Below, piece after piece: positions 1 to 11,234 of a stretch of 64,000 nucleotides of DNA. Within the stretch, counting starts at the first letter, position 1, and the number at the start of each line of letters is the position of its first letter. The translations under genes and the position numbers were made by a program. Below the pieces are notes generated by a model. It saw only the letters and a program-made list of their open reading frames with translations. It was not told the DNA's origin and searched no databases. Source of the stretch: Microdochium bolleyi (Eukaryota > Ascomycota > Sordariomycetes > Xylariales > Microdochiaceae); assembly GCA_001566295.1 (NCBI GenBank), contig KQ964248.1:2232001-2296000 (forward strand), written 5' to 3'.

Positions 1-1149
1 TAGGCCTCTGCGGAGTGCCAACTGCGCTGCTGCGTGCCTCTTCTGCTCCAGCATCTGGACTTCCTCCCGCTCCAGCTCCTCCTCTTCACGCCGCAGGTCA
101 TCTAATGATGGTATCGAGGCAACCATGGGGCTGACTGTCTCTGAAGAGAAGCTCGGATGAGAACGTATAGATGGCCGCGTATGGACCGAGCCGATGGTTG
201 TTCTCGAGACGGTCCGACTCATCTTGCCAGCCACGCGCTTGCCTTTGCTGCTCCTCGTCTTATTGCTGGCTCTGTCGTCCACGCGACCAAGTACGGATGC
301 CAGGTCGTCATCTAGTGGCACCGCATCCTCCTCGCCCTCTCCGTCACTGGGGAACAGGTCCCCTCGTGATCGGAACGAATCGCTCGTGTCCCCGCTACCC
401 GTAGTACCGCTGCGCTTCCTCGTCGGCATGATGACATCTTCCGCCAGATATTCTTCGTCGCTGTCGAGCTCGACACCGTTCTGGTCCACCGGCCGTTTTG
501 AGGAGCCGAGCAGGGGCGCGCGTTCGCCCTCGAACTCGTGCTTGAACGCGCCGGGATGTTCCTGGAGATTGGCCGCGCTGGGTTTATACCGTAATGTACC
601 GCCGATTCTGAACGGTAGCCGTCCGAGAAATCCGATGGCCGAAGTACTCGGTATCACTGTCGGGTCGTCCTTGAGCGTGTCTGTGTTTCGGACGCTGCTG
701 CCGCCATCGCCAGTGCCTCTCGTCCCATAGCTCATGCCCTTCTGCCTCGCTCTCGGCTGGTCTACGACCTCACCTCCCGACGTCTTCCGCCGTTTCCCCG
801 TGCCTGCAAGGAGCCGATCCCAGTCCTCGTTCCTCCAGCCGCGCAGTATGCCGCCTCCCTGCTCATCACTGTACAGGTCCTGGTCCCAGTCGTCGTAGAA
901 GTCGAAGCTGAATTCGGCGTCGTTGCGTGAGCGCCGCCCTTCCCTGGCACGGCGTGCGCGCTCCTCTCGGTCGCCGAAGCATGTCGTGACGCAGTCTCCG
1001 CATGCCCCGGAGATAGAGTCCAAGCATGGATTGATGTATGTGTGCCCAAATGTCCATATCCCGGCAGCTGCATTCTCTGTCACCGTCTCGGTCGTGTGTG
1101 AGATCTGGTTCCACCGTTGGCGGAGTCGAGGATCCTCCAGGAAAGCCAT
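1..1149 (-). CDS. Unidentified fungal protein, 3' end cut by the window edge
   Basis: One uninterrupted frame of 383 codons runs from an ATG at 1149 (MAFLEDPRLRQRW) off the left edge without a stop, so the C-terminus is missing. I do not recognise the family. Visible parts, in order: an N-terminal stretch with several Cys (INPCLDSISGACGDCVTTCF, roughly residues 36-55); an aromatic-acidic patch (FSFDFYDDWDQD) followed by a W-rich WRNEDWDRLLAG motif; a conserved-looking block LGRLPFRIGGTLRYKPSAAN; then an acidic, Ser/Arg-rich region ending in a charged helix (DDLRREEEELEREE) that could be a coiled coil. The mix of structured patches and low-complexity linkers is typical of a real fungal gene. 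The start was chosen as the ATG just before the conserved-looking N-terminus. The gene is divergent from SAC3. No function is proposed. Confidence 0.75.
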   Translation of the reverse strand, partial: MAFLEDPRLRQRWNQISHTTETVTENAAAGIWTFGHTYINPCLDSISGACGDCVTTCFGDREERARRAREGRRSRNDAEFSFDFYDDWDQDLYSDEQGGGILRGWRNEDWDRLLAGTGKRRKTSGGEVVDQPRARQKGMSYGTRGTGDGGSSVRNTDTLKDDPTVIPSTSAIGFLGRLPFRIGGTLRYKPSAANLQEHPGAFKHEFEGERAPLLGSSKRPVDQNGVELDSDEEYLAEDVIMPTRKRSGTTGSGDTSDSFRSRGDLFPSDGEGEEDAVPLDDDLASVLGRVDDRASNKTRSSKGKRVAGKMSRTVSRTTIGSVHTRPSIRSHPSFSSETVSPMVASIPSLDDLRREEEELEREEVQMLEQKRHAAAQLALRRGL

Positions 1150-2654
1150 CCCGGAGAGGGCGCAGGCAGCGTTCCTGCGTAGCGTGACTGTAGCGAGATT
1201 TGCGCCGGGGACGGTCTGGTCGAGCTGCCTGTTGCGCCGAGGGCAGTCGCCTGGGAGTCGCAATTGGGCAGTCCTCCGGTAGTCGTGGTTCCCAAGCAAC
1301 CGGCTGCGCTATTGTGTTGAGCCAACGGCAGTAGCGCGGGTGTGCGCATCCGCCATGGGCAGGTGATGTCGACCACAGATGGCTGGTGTGTTGGTCGTCT
1401 GGCTTCGGATGCAAGAAGTGGTGCTGTGTGCTCGGCTGGTGGTCGGTGACCCGACGCCTGATGATCTGCGGAATCCAGTCGGTGGACTGGGCTGGGGCCT
1501 GACGTGGCGAAGGTGGACTGGAAATGGTGATGATGGAAATGGAAGATGGGCTACAGGAGCAAGGGAGCCCGGGGTGGCTGAATTGTGTTGAGGGACTGTT
1601 GCATGCATGCAGGCCTGTCGTCAGCCTGGTTCCGGCAGTGAAGGTGGGTGCATGTGGGCAGCAAATCTGACTCGGATCAGGCAAGGGCTGCAACCACGGA
1701 GTGACACCACCTAGATTGGCAGTGCCTGTCTTCCAGCCCGATTTGCAGATGCACTGCACGAGCTCAGAGTCGGAGAGGAAAGATGGCCACAGTCACAGTG
1801 AGAATGGACATCCCCAGTCGGGCAGCGCTTGCATTGTCGTGAGACGCGAAGGCAATGACCTCATGGTTGGGCGCTTGTGCGAGGTAGCTTAGACGTGGTG
1901 TGCCGGCCCTGACTCGCCGGATCCTGTCTCGCAATCGTGCAAGCGCCGACGCTGGCTGTGTGCTCTGAACGAGACCAGTACGGCAACCAGACAACTTCCA
2001 CGTCCAAGGTTTCCCGGGGGTGGTCGAGATTAATTTTGGGTGTGGCCACAAGCAAAGCGTGCTTGTCGTGGAGACTGGAGCTTCCCCGTCCCTCGCAAGA
2101 CCCTGCATCAGCACAATGTGAGCTCTCCCAAGGTTCTGAGGCTGGCATATACGATTATGTCCTCTGCAGTGCCCAGGTGGGCCATGACCGCCGAGTGGAT
2201 GCAGCGCGGCCTCAGGCCTCTGACCCCTGCGTGTTTGCAGCTCCAGCCAAACAAGCTCCGGTTGGTCAAGAATAGGGTAGCAAGCACCTCTCGGATGCAA
2301 ACACCACGCCCGTCGCCTCACGATCCATCATCCGCCAACTCGCCGTTGCAGCACACACAACGACCTCTGTTGTTCAATCACCCACCCCCCCCACTACAAG
2401 CTGCCGCCACAGCTCTGACCCGCCGAGCTGCTCGCGGCCGTGAGAACTATCTAGCACATAATACTCCATCCCCAGCGGACCTCCACCGCGACAGTCGCGA
2501 CAGACTTCGAGCTTCGCCGTCCCGCCCACCTGATTGAGCCACGCGACTCGAACCCGAACCCGACGCGCGCCATCACCTCCTGTCGACGCAATCCCCCCCA
2601 GCATCTGCGCATTGGTGATCCTCGGCCCAATGTCATCAACCCAGGCGACGAGCG
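1150..2654. other. Divergent intergenic region
   Basis: About 1.5 kb between the start of the leftmost gene and the SAC3 ATG. It should contain both promoters and 5' leaders. The open frames here (for example 866-1759 and 1764-2321 on the minus strand) have unstructured compositions and no recognisable motif, so I do not call them genes. The last 300 bases are C-rich, as expected of a leader. Confidence 0.5.
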
Positions 2655-5600
2655 ATGTTTGAAGCGCAGCGGCCCGGCGCTGCAGGGTTCGGCGGAGCTA
2701 CGACATCTCCAGCCAACCGTAAGTGACTCTTGCTCCCCTCCTCGGCGATGTTCGCCGGGAAAATCTACGGAGCGACCCGAGCAATGGCGCGTCATTCAGT
2801 CCCGCACCCACGAAAGAGTCCCCTAGTGGCGGAGCAAGCCAAGGAGCCTCGAGTCACGAAAGGACATCTGCGCTCGGATCGAACCATCTCGGTGGCACAG
2901 ACTCTACCATACCCGACAAAAGCGCGGCCGGGGCTTCGAATCTCCAGTACCGAGCCACACAAGATACACCTCGCATAGCAGAGCTCCCGTTGCTCAGGTG
3001 CGCGCCGTCGTGGTTGCTGTCGCTTGAGAGCTGGCCGGCCTGCCTCACCGCGCTGCCATCTGGATTTGCAATTGTTCGAAACAAGATCAGCTCGCGGTCG
3101 TTCCAACCCACTCAGATAGATCATCGTCACTAACAACTAGAATGCTAACCATTGAACGTAGCATTCGGCCAGCTGCCCTCTGCCCAAACACCAGCGACAA
3201 ATCCCTTCGCCAGCGCAACGACCGTCAACATATCCTCGAATCCATTCGCCCAATCCCAACCGACGACATCGCTGGCGGCAGTGGCCCCAAACCCGTTCTC
3301 GGGCCAGGCTAAGCCCTCGAATCCTTTTGGAGCGAATGGGGCAGCGCAAGCTAGCCCGCAACCATTCGCGCCGGCCAATTCTTCTACTCCGAAACCCAGC
3401 CCTTTTGGTAGCACGCCCTTCCAGTCATCGGCCGGTGGTCTTTCAATTGGCGCGTCCACGCAGCCAGCTTGGCCTGGGGTGAAGCCGACAACGGGAAAGA
3501 GGAAAGGGGATATTGGAGGCCAGAGCGAATCGAAGTTCTCACGAAACTCGCCTGATCCGCAAGTCGCATCCAACAGGCATACTTCAGCATTTCGTGGGGG
3601 ACAAAATGGGGGAAGTCAGCATGGCTCAGCACGACCACGGCAACCGAGAGCGCCAACTCGTCCTTCCACGGAAAAGGATTCCGATCTGGCTGTCAAAGTA
3701 TATGCAGCTCTCGCCAAGGATAACATCAGACCGCCTCAGTGGCCGGCGAATCCTGGGAGTGAGGGCCAAAGAAAAGCGGCAGAGGCCTTCCGCGAGGCAT
3801 ACAACGCATATCGCGAGAAGGCACGGAATTGTTTGATAAAGGCCAACCTGATCGATGACCCCGACCAGCGCCGCGCTTTGTCAGATGCTCTTCAGTTTAA
3901 GGGTATCTGCGAGGACATGTGCCCGGCTTGGGAACGTATTACTCGCATTGTCCAGCACGACGTTAAGCGGGAGGAGAGGGAGGATATCAATGGGGAGAAT
4001 CAGGCGAATATCGAGCTCATGGTCACCCGCCATGCGCGCTCATCTGCCGGCCAGGACGCACCGTTACCAATGGATGTGCGATCGCCGGGTGCTCTGAAGC
4101 GAACGCTAAAATACATGATCGACGAGCTCATACCCGAGGATCACTTCCTGCCGGCCAGACACAATTTCTTATGGGACCGGACACGAGCGATCCGCAAGGA
4201 TTTCATCTATCAGGAGTACGCGATGGGCCATGATGAGATGCAAGACTACATCTACTGCTTGGAGACGATAGCACGGTTTCACGTCACCGCGTTGCACCTG
4301 CTCACGCAGCCCGACTTTGCAGGCAAAGACTTCTCGGCACAGCAGGAGAACGAACAGCTCGAGAAGACCTTGATCTCGCTCATGCAGGCATACGACGACT
4401 GCGCCAAGCAGGGAATCGAGTGCAAGAACGAGGCAGACTTCAGAAGCTACTATATTATTGTGATGGCCGACAACCCTGCTTGGATGGACGTCGTACAGAG
4501 CTTCGCGGCTCGCTTCTGGAACGGCTCAGACTCGATCCGGACAGCCTCGATACTAGTCGAGTCACTGAAGAATATTTGGGATATGCAAGGTCCCTTGATG
4601 CCGCCAGGCACAAGCGAAATGGCCTTGCCTATCATCTCTATGTTCTTCGACATTGTCTCGAGCCCGGCGATCTCGTATACGATGGCCTGCTTCGCCGAGA
4701 TCCATTTCCCCAAAATCAGGCGGCTGATGCTCAAGCTCCTGCGGGAAGCCTATTGGCGACCCAAGACTGGCCCAACCGACCTTACCCCAGCTGTCATTCA
4801 AAGACAACTGCGTCTGGATTCAGAACAAGAGGCCATAGATTTCGCCCAAAGTCAAGGTTTCGTCTTCAAGGTTGCGAATGGGCAGACCTATGCCGTCAAT
4901 AACGCCCGCCAAGCACTCTCTGAAGACAAGCCGCCGCGCATGTTCTCGAAGAGTATAGTGGAGCGCAAACGTGGCAATCACTCCCTCGCCGAAGTGATAT
5001 ACACAACCTTTTATCAAGAAGCTTCCAACGCCGAGCCAACAAGCACGGAAGCAGACAGTCTCTTTGTCGACGGCTCACAAGATGTGCAGCCCCACGCCCA
5101 TACCCAGGCGACGAACCACTTCAACGCCACGCCGCCTGTGTCGAGGCCACAATCGCCATTCTCATTGCCATCGCCAGCTGCGCAAGACTTGCAACCGGGA
5201 TTTCAGATGCCGCCAAGCTCTTCGGCCTCAACCCCAGCGACAGCGGCAGCACCAAGCATCTTCTCGAAACCACCAGCCACGACTGATTCAACAAATGGCA
5301 CTGCAAAGGCTCATTCAACGAGTTGGTCCGCAAACCCTTCAGCGGCTCCAAGTCCTTTCAGTTCAAACCAGACTGTGGCAAGCCCGCCAATCCTGCCGAC
5401 CGCAGCAGGCAATGACAAGACGTCCATTTTCGCACCTACAAAGCCCACATCAGCACCTGAACCTGCTAAGTCGAGCCCCTTCACCTTTTCATCTGGCCAA
5501 CAGCCGTTGCCCTCATCTTCGCCTGGCATATTTGCGCCGAAGCCGACAGAGCAAGCCTCTTCAGACAAGCCCACGTCGTCTATCCTGTCTGGATCAAGCT

Positions 5601-7628
5601 CTTCTGGGACAAGCGGTTTTGTCTTTCCCAGCTCAGGGAGTGTTACTGCACCCAAACCTAGTCCGCCGATCAGCACGACCTCTCAGTCAGCAGCCAAGAA
5701 ATCATCTTTCAACCCCTATCAGCCCTCAACACCTGCATTGCAAGCTGCCCCTTCGGCCTCTGGTAAGTGTTTTATTTATACAACTGCTTGCGGTGACTGT
5801 CAAGGATGCACGGTCCAGTCCTCTGTGGTGCGGTTTCCCGAAGTAGGCTTATACTGATGATTGTCTAGGGCTCGTGTCTTCTACCACGGCACCAGCGAAC
5901 GCGACGACGGTTGCCACCGAGCAGGATGCAGCCGTTCTCACCCCCCAGTCGTCCACGTTGTTCGCTCCACCAAAGCCACTACTGGGCCAGAGCAATGAAG
6001 CGACTCGGGTCCACGCCAAGCCCGAGAAGGATCCGATGGAGCTCTTCACGAGGTGGTATGTATGCGCCGATCGCGGCCTCATGGACGAACATCTGGAGCA
6101 ATGGATGCTTGAGAGTATTTTGCGGGACACTTTTGATGGGTTTGAGGCGGCAGAGCTTGAGAGGATAAGGAAGGAGGAGGACGAACAGTCATGGGCTGAG
6201 GCACGCAAGTTCCGTGAATACAGCTTGGGAGTGACCTACTTCTACAGGTGGCTGGACGGGTATCGCAAGCGCAGAGCCGTGAAGCGCATTCAGCTTGAGA
6301 AGCAGAAGGCCAGGGAGTGGAACTCGCCCGATAATCGGGCCAAGCGTGCAGCAGCGACACAGATTATCAGAGACAAGTCCTTGCGAGAAAGCAGGCAGCT
6401 TCTGGCGCAAAAGAAGTCGACATACGTACCTCGGCACAAATTTTCCAAACCACAGGGAGCATCGCCATCGATTCCGAGCCAGCGGCCTCGAAGAGACAGC
6501 CTCGAGGAGGCCCTACTCGCCTCCCAGGAAAGCAGCTCGGCTCATTCTGTCCCAGCGTCAAGAGCCACGGAGACAAAAGCGCCGGTGCCCTCCGACGAGC
6601 CACTGCCAGGAGAGAAAAACCTGCTGCGATTCGAGAACCAGCGGCGCAAGAAGCGAGGGCTGCTGCCTCTAAGAAAGTACCCAGAAGCCAAAACATACAA
6701 GGAGGGCTCCAAGAGCGCGATGCTCAAGGCACTCTCGAGCGGCACAGGACGCGACACCATGTCGCTGTCCACGAACAGCCTGCGCAACTCGACCTTCAGC
6801 TCGAGCTACCGCTCCAGCCTGGGCTTCAACGGCTCGCGTGTCTCCAAGCCCACGTCCCGCGTCAGCGATCCGTACTGGAAACTGAAGGCCAACGGGCTCG
6901 TGCAGATGCCCAACGGCGAGTATCTGCACGAGAGCCTGGCGATCCCCATGCTCGAGGACGGTCGGCGGTTCCCCGGAATCGGGGATTATGGCATCTCTGG
7001 AAGCTCGCGTGGGAGCCTGAGCCAGTCGCCTGCTGGCAGCACTATTGAGATTCACGAGTTCTCACCGCCTCCTCCACCTGCACAACAGCAGAAGCAGCAG
7101 GAGCAGAGTGGCATCGACTCGTCCCTCCACCGCAGGCGATCCCGCGTTAGCATGTCTCCTGCAGCAAGCGTCACCAGCGGACTCGGTCAGTATCACCACT
7201 ACCACCACCATCGTCGCATCAGTCAGCAACAGCAGCGGCCGCACTCAGTCAACCTCCAGCGGGATCGCAAGCGGGGCCACGACGACCTCGACGACGATGA
7301 TGACGACGCCGCCGCCGCGGACGGGGACCAGGACGATGGTGGCGCTGCTGCTCGGTTCACAACATCGCTGGGCTCTATAGGCCGCCGCGAAGGCAGCGCC
7401 GGCATCCTGCACAAGCGCGCCAGGAGCAGCAACGCTGTCCGCGGCCGGGTCGCTTCCGTTGCAAGCCGCCTCGGTGCCGGTGCCGGTGCCGCTGGTGGTG
7501 CTGACACCGACGCCGACGCCGATGTGCAGTCTGTGGCTTCGCTGGGCGCAGGTGGTGACTCGGACTTCCTCGCCAGCATCGACCGACTGCTGAAGGACGT
7601 GCAGGACGCGGGGAGGACTCTTGGGTGA
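2655..7628 (+). CDS. SAC3: SAC3/GANP nuclear mRNA export factor (TREX-2 scaffold)
   Basis: Exons 2655-2718, 3162-5762 and 5869-7628 give 1474 residues. Introns are 2719-3161 (443 nt, long for this window) and 5763-5868, both GT-AG. The N-terminus carries NPF/FG-type repeats (NPFAQS, NPFSGQ, NPFGAN) like those that bind Mex67-type export receptors. The Sac3/GANP region starts near residue 260 (FKGICEDMCPAWERITRIVQ) and continues past residue 590 with the PCI-like helices. A Ser/Pro-rich linker with more FG-like motifs follows. Exon 3 encodes a helix (FREYSLGVTYFYRWLDGYRK) that resembles the Sac3 segment binding Sus1 and Cdc31. In yeast the protein is the scaffold of TREX-2 at the nuclear pore. 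The tail after it is basic, then Asp-rich and Ala/Gly-rich. Exon 1 adds only 21 residues. The start is the ATG that restores the reading frame across the first splice. Confidence 0.93.
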
Positions 7629-9501
7629 GTGGCAGGGCCCAGGTTGGGCACTGAGGGAGACATGTGCGTCTTGAGAAGGGGATGGTCCTGTAGGATTTGG
7701 AAACCAGGGTGTGATATTCTTGCTTCTCGACACTTCCGTGAGTTGCCGCGGGACAGAGTGGAAAAGGGAGGGCGGGATGAAGGGGGATGTCACGATATGA
7801 AACCACATGCCATTATTGGGTTGTCAATGCAGGATACCTACATCACTAGCGAGATGAGACACTTTTTGACGTTGGAAAGACACAAATGACAGGATTTGCG
7901 TGTACAAGCGACCAGGCTACAGCTATTTCCATGTGGAGATCCTGAACCTTTGTATGGCTCGATTGTGTGTGTGTATGTACACCAGGCTGCTGGTTTCTGG
8001 TCGGGTCAGAATGTGTCTTGATACTCATCCGTTCCCTAATCCATTCTTCAGCAGAGCCGATGCAGAAGAAGGATGCCTGTGGACATGTCAAACTTGCAAA
8101 GATGTCATTCCGGGGCGCCCGGTCTCTTTTTTCCTTCTTCGCATCGCGGCGCGGGCATGCTTCTCCGCAGGATCGACGCCGCGGCGGGGCCTCCCCCGGG
8201 GGGCCGAGGATGATGCTGATGATGCTGCCGATGATGTCAAAAAGTCGCCTAGAGGTTTAGCTAGGGCTAACAAGGACAGCTCCGGCCCGCAGAGACCGGC
8301 GGGCTCGAGAAATCACGGGGCGGCTTACTCGACGGCGCGCCGGCGAATATGTGGGAATTATGGGAACGATGGATTTGTCAGAGTAGCCCTGGCCCAGCAC
8401 TAGTACGGTTGACGACAGACGAGAATGGCAGGCTCCGTTGTCCTCGGAGGGAGGGAGAGAGTTTGTTGATGTTCATGATGAGGGCGAGCGTGTATGGCCT
8501 CGGGTCATGCTTCTATAGCTCTTGCCTCTCCCCGTGAGTCATGGAGAATGTGACGAGGCTCTTGTCTGTAGTCAGTTCTGGGGGTGAGGGTTCCTCAACG
8601 CCCACGTACCAGCGGGGGGACGTGCCCATTGTCCAAGCCACCTATGTGTCTTGACCGCACGCCAGGTGTTTGGTGGTACCTGGCACTGTTCACACGTCAT
8701 CTGAAGATGCGTACTGTGGACATGTCATGCTGTCGTGCCTGGCGGGCGTTCTGACACGGTGCCCCTGCCATGCGATCCGAGGAATGATGCAAGAGCTCCA
8801 CGACTTTGGCCCATGGCCGCTGACATGTGCTGCTTGCTGCAGCAGTGTGGTGTTTGGACGCACGTCAGTCACGTCACACGCGGGTGGGGGCGATCATGAC
8901 GGGTTCTGGAACGACAAATCGCGACTTGTGAATTGTTCCGCGCCAGCAGCCAGCAGACAGCAGCCACCTGCGGACGATCCACGGGAGAATGGCGGAAGCC
9001 AGGGCAGACAGACAGGGGCCAGGGTGCTCTGCTGCCGGGTGGATCCAGCTCCAGCAGGGATAGGGAGCTGTGACGTCACGCGAGCCCGGCCCGACGGGTT
9101 TGCGAGGCGGCGGCATGGTTGCTGACACGGAGGGTCGCCCATGTGCGGCAGACTTCGACTCAGGACTGAGGAATCGTCAATGGAGTCAGCTCGCCATTCA
9201 GACTTCAGAATCCTGTTCCAGGGCCAGGTTGAGATAAGCCCTGCTGTGTGATGTGATGTGCAGGCGTGCCTCGGAACCTGGCATTTCACGACAAAGCAAC
9301 GTGATCGCCGTTTTTGTGTGACCCGTCTCTCAAGACGCTCGATTAGGCATGCCGGGGAAACCTGCCAGGACACACTGCGCTGATCAAAAAGGAAGAATGA
9401 GCTCCATGCTCGATTAGCGTGGGTGGACACCCATAGCTTAATTGATGGACTGTCAGATCACCGCCAGTCTGCAGGCTGTGCTCGTGCGAACAACAGCCTC
9501 T

Positions 9502-9521
9502 CTACCTACCTAGGTAGGTAG
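9502..9521. repeat. Perfect 20-bp palindrome of TAGG units
   Basis: CTACCTACCTAGGTAGGTAG reads the same on both strands. It consists of two CTAC/CTAGG half-arms and sits alone in a gene-poor interval. Short TAGG-type microsatellites are common between genes in filamentous ascomycetes. Confidence 0.85.
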
Positions 9522-10839
9522 GGAGGTATTCAAGGATGTCTGGCACAAACACGATGGCCACACCTTGTCTGCTGAAGTTGGTCTATCAGAGCCCAAGGCA
9601 TGGACGCTGTGCTAGAGTTGGAGCACTGGCGTGGTTGACGTGTCGCGCCGATATGTGAAAGGGGGCCACCCTCCTTCGTCGGTACTCTCGGCCCAACTCG
9701 CTCGTCGCCGTCCACAGCCACCAGCCACGAACGCCAGGGACAAGAAAAAAGGGAGTAGCATGTGCTTGAGCCGTGCCTCTGCACTGCAGGGTGCCTGTCA
9801 AGTGAACACGGCATCGCTTGGCAGTGCGATGGACCCCCACACGCAACACGCTGCCGACTTGCAGAGCAGTGATCGTCGAGCGCGTGCGTTATCGTGTGCC
9901 TGTCCTGGCGAGGCCCCTGCATTGTGGCTTACCGGCGAGCGCCAATCTGCACGGCTGCGGCGTCACTCGTGGGCGGCGTGCTCGCACCTCATTGCACCCT
10001 TGGGCTGGGAATGCCGCGCTGCATCCACCCCTGGGGCGCCTTGCCTGGTACGGTCGGGGGGAGAGACCACGGACGAGGTAGCTGCTAGCCTTTGCAGAGT
10101 GCGCAGTACGGTGTTGACGAACCCAGAAGCTTTGACCCCGAGCGCGTCGAGCAGAGAACGTAGGGCTGGTCCATGGCTGGAAACCAGGCGCGGCTTCGCG
10201 CCAAGAGCAAAAAAGTCGAAAGTTGCCGCCACGCGCTAGGCAGTCTCGGCACTCGAGGCAGCTGCGACCGGGAGTGCATCATCGACACTCTGCAGACAGC
10301 TCAAGCAGCTGTGCTTCCATGTACCCAAGGCAATCAGACTCTTGACCACAGTGCAAACACAGGTGTGGCTCTCCCACGGCCTCGTTGTCATGCGACTGCA
10401 GGCCTCAATGTCGTCGGTACGAGCGTTGCCGGACTGAGGGAGCTCCTGAGAGCAACACCACGTCCATGGATATCTCTCATACGCCCACCCCCCGCACAGG
10501 CTCCATCTCGCTCCGTCCACGCCGGCCCCGCCCGCGCCGCCAACTTATCTCGCGCCGTGCAAGCCATCCCGGGCCCCACCTGCCGCCGTCGCACAGCGCA
10601 CCCGAACGACAAGAGAGGCCGAGCATCTCGGCGGCCCAGTTTTCGCCATTAATCACTGCTGCTGCTCCAGATAGCACACCTCGCACACAGGAGCACAGCA
10701 GCGCACAGGGCGACGTGGGATCGGGACCACCTTAATCACTGGGGACTCTGGCTTCGAAACAGCAGCACAAGGCGCCGATCCCAGTTGCTCCGGCATCGAG
10801 GCCCCTTCCCCTTCCCAATCGACTGCCACCCATTGGTGT

Positions 10840-11100
10840 TGAGGCTTGCAGCTCTACTTTTCCAACTCCATCCTGCCCACCTTTTCTACCTTCTCTCGAG
10901 CCTCCCTGCGTCTCCAGCCCTCGTCTCATATAACTCTACCGCCCCTGGTGTCTGCCCTCCCCCGATCGGCACATCTAAGCTTCTTTCAACTTCCCCCCTC
11001 GTGCTTTCCACTCTCCCAACCCACACGCCATATCGTCGGCTCGTAAGCTCGACCACATCGCCATCCTCACCCTCGCTAGTTGCACCCGTCAGTTCTTCAG
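10840..11100 (+). promoter_or_regulatory. Pyrimidine-rich leader or core promoter of the MscS gene
   Basis: The plus strand is strongly C/T-rich here (runs such as cttttctaccttctct and ctcccccgatcgg), directly upstream of the channel ATG at 11235. CT-rich tracts before the transcription start are a known feature of filamentous fungal promoters. The exact start site cannot be read from sequence. Confidence 0.4.
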
Positions 11101-11234
11101 CACGCGCCGGTCGCGACCCCGTATCGTCAATCGTTCACAACCGCACTTCCACTTTCGGGCCTTGACACCAGCGAGTGGCTGCATGATCCCCCGTTGCCCG
11201 GGTCAGGCGCCTCAACACGCAGAAGTCTGCCAGC

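Larger units (their letters stand above)
7629..11234. other. Long gene-poor interval
   Basis: About 3.6 kb between SAC3 and the MscS gene. It holds the SAC3 3' UTR, a GC-rich stretch around 8150-8240, and the long upstream region of the channel gene. Frames of up to 202 codons exist on both strands (for example 8894-9430 minus and 9631-10239 plus). Their translations look random, being rich in Cys, Trp, His and Arg without motifs. I see no supportable coding gene. A non-coding transcript cannot be excluded. Confidence 0.45.

Noticed and set aside
866..1759. 297-codon minus-strand open frame
   Set aside because: It overlaps the leftmost gene in another frame and extends into its promoter. The translation is rich in Pro, Arg, His and Cys with no motif.
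1764..2321. 185-codon minus-strand open frame in the divergent region
   Set aside because: No recognisable motif, no partner exons, and composition like non-coding GC-rich DNA.
9631..10239. 202-codon plus-strand open frame
   Set aside because: Composition is random-like, with no domain or signal sequence, and it lies in a region where frames on both strands are equally long.
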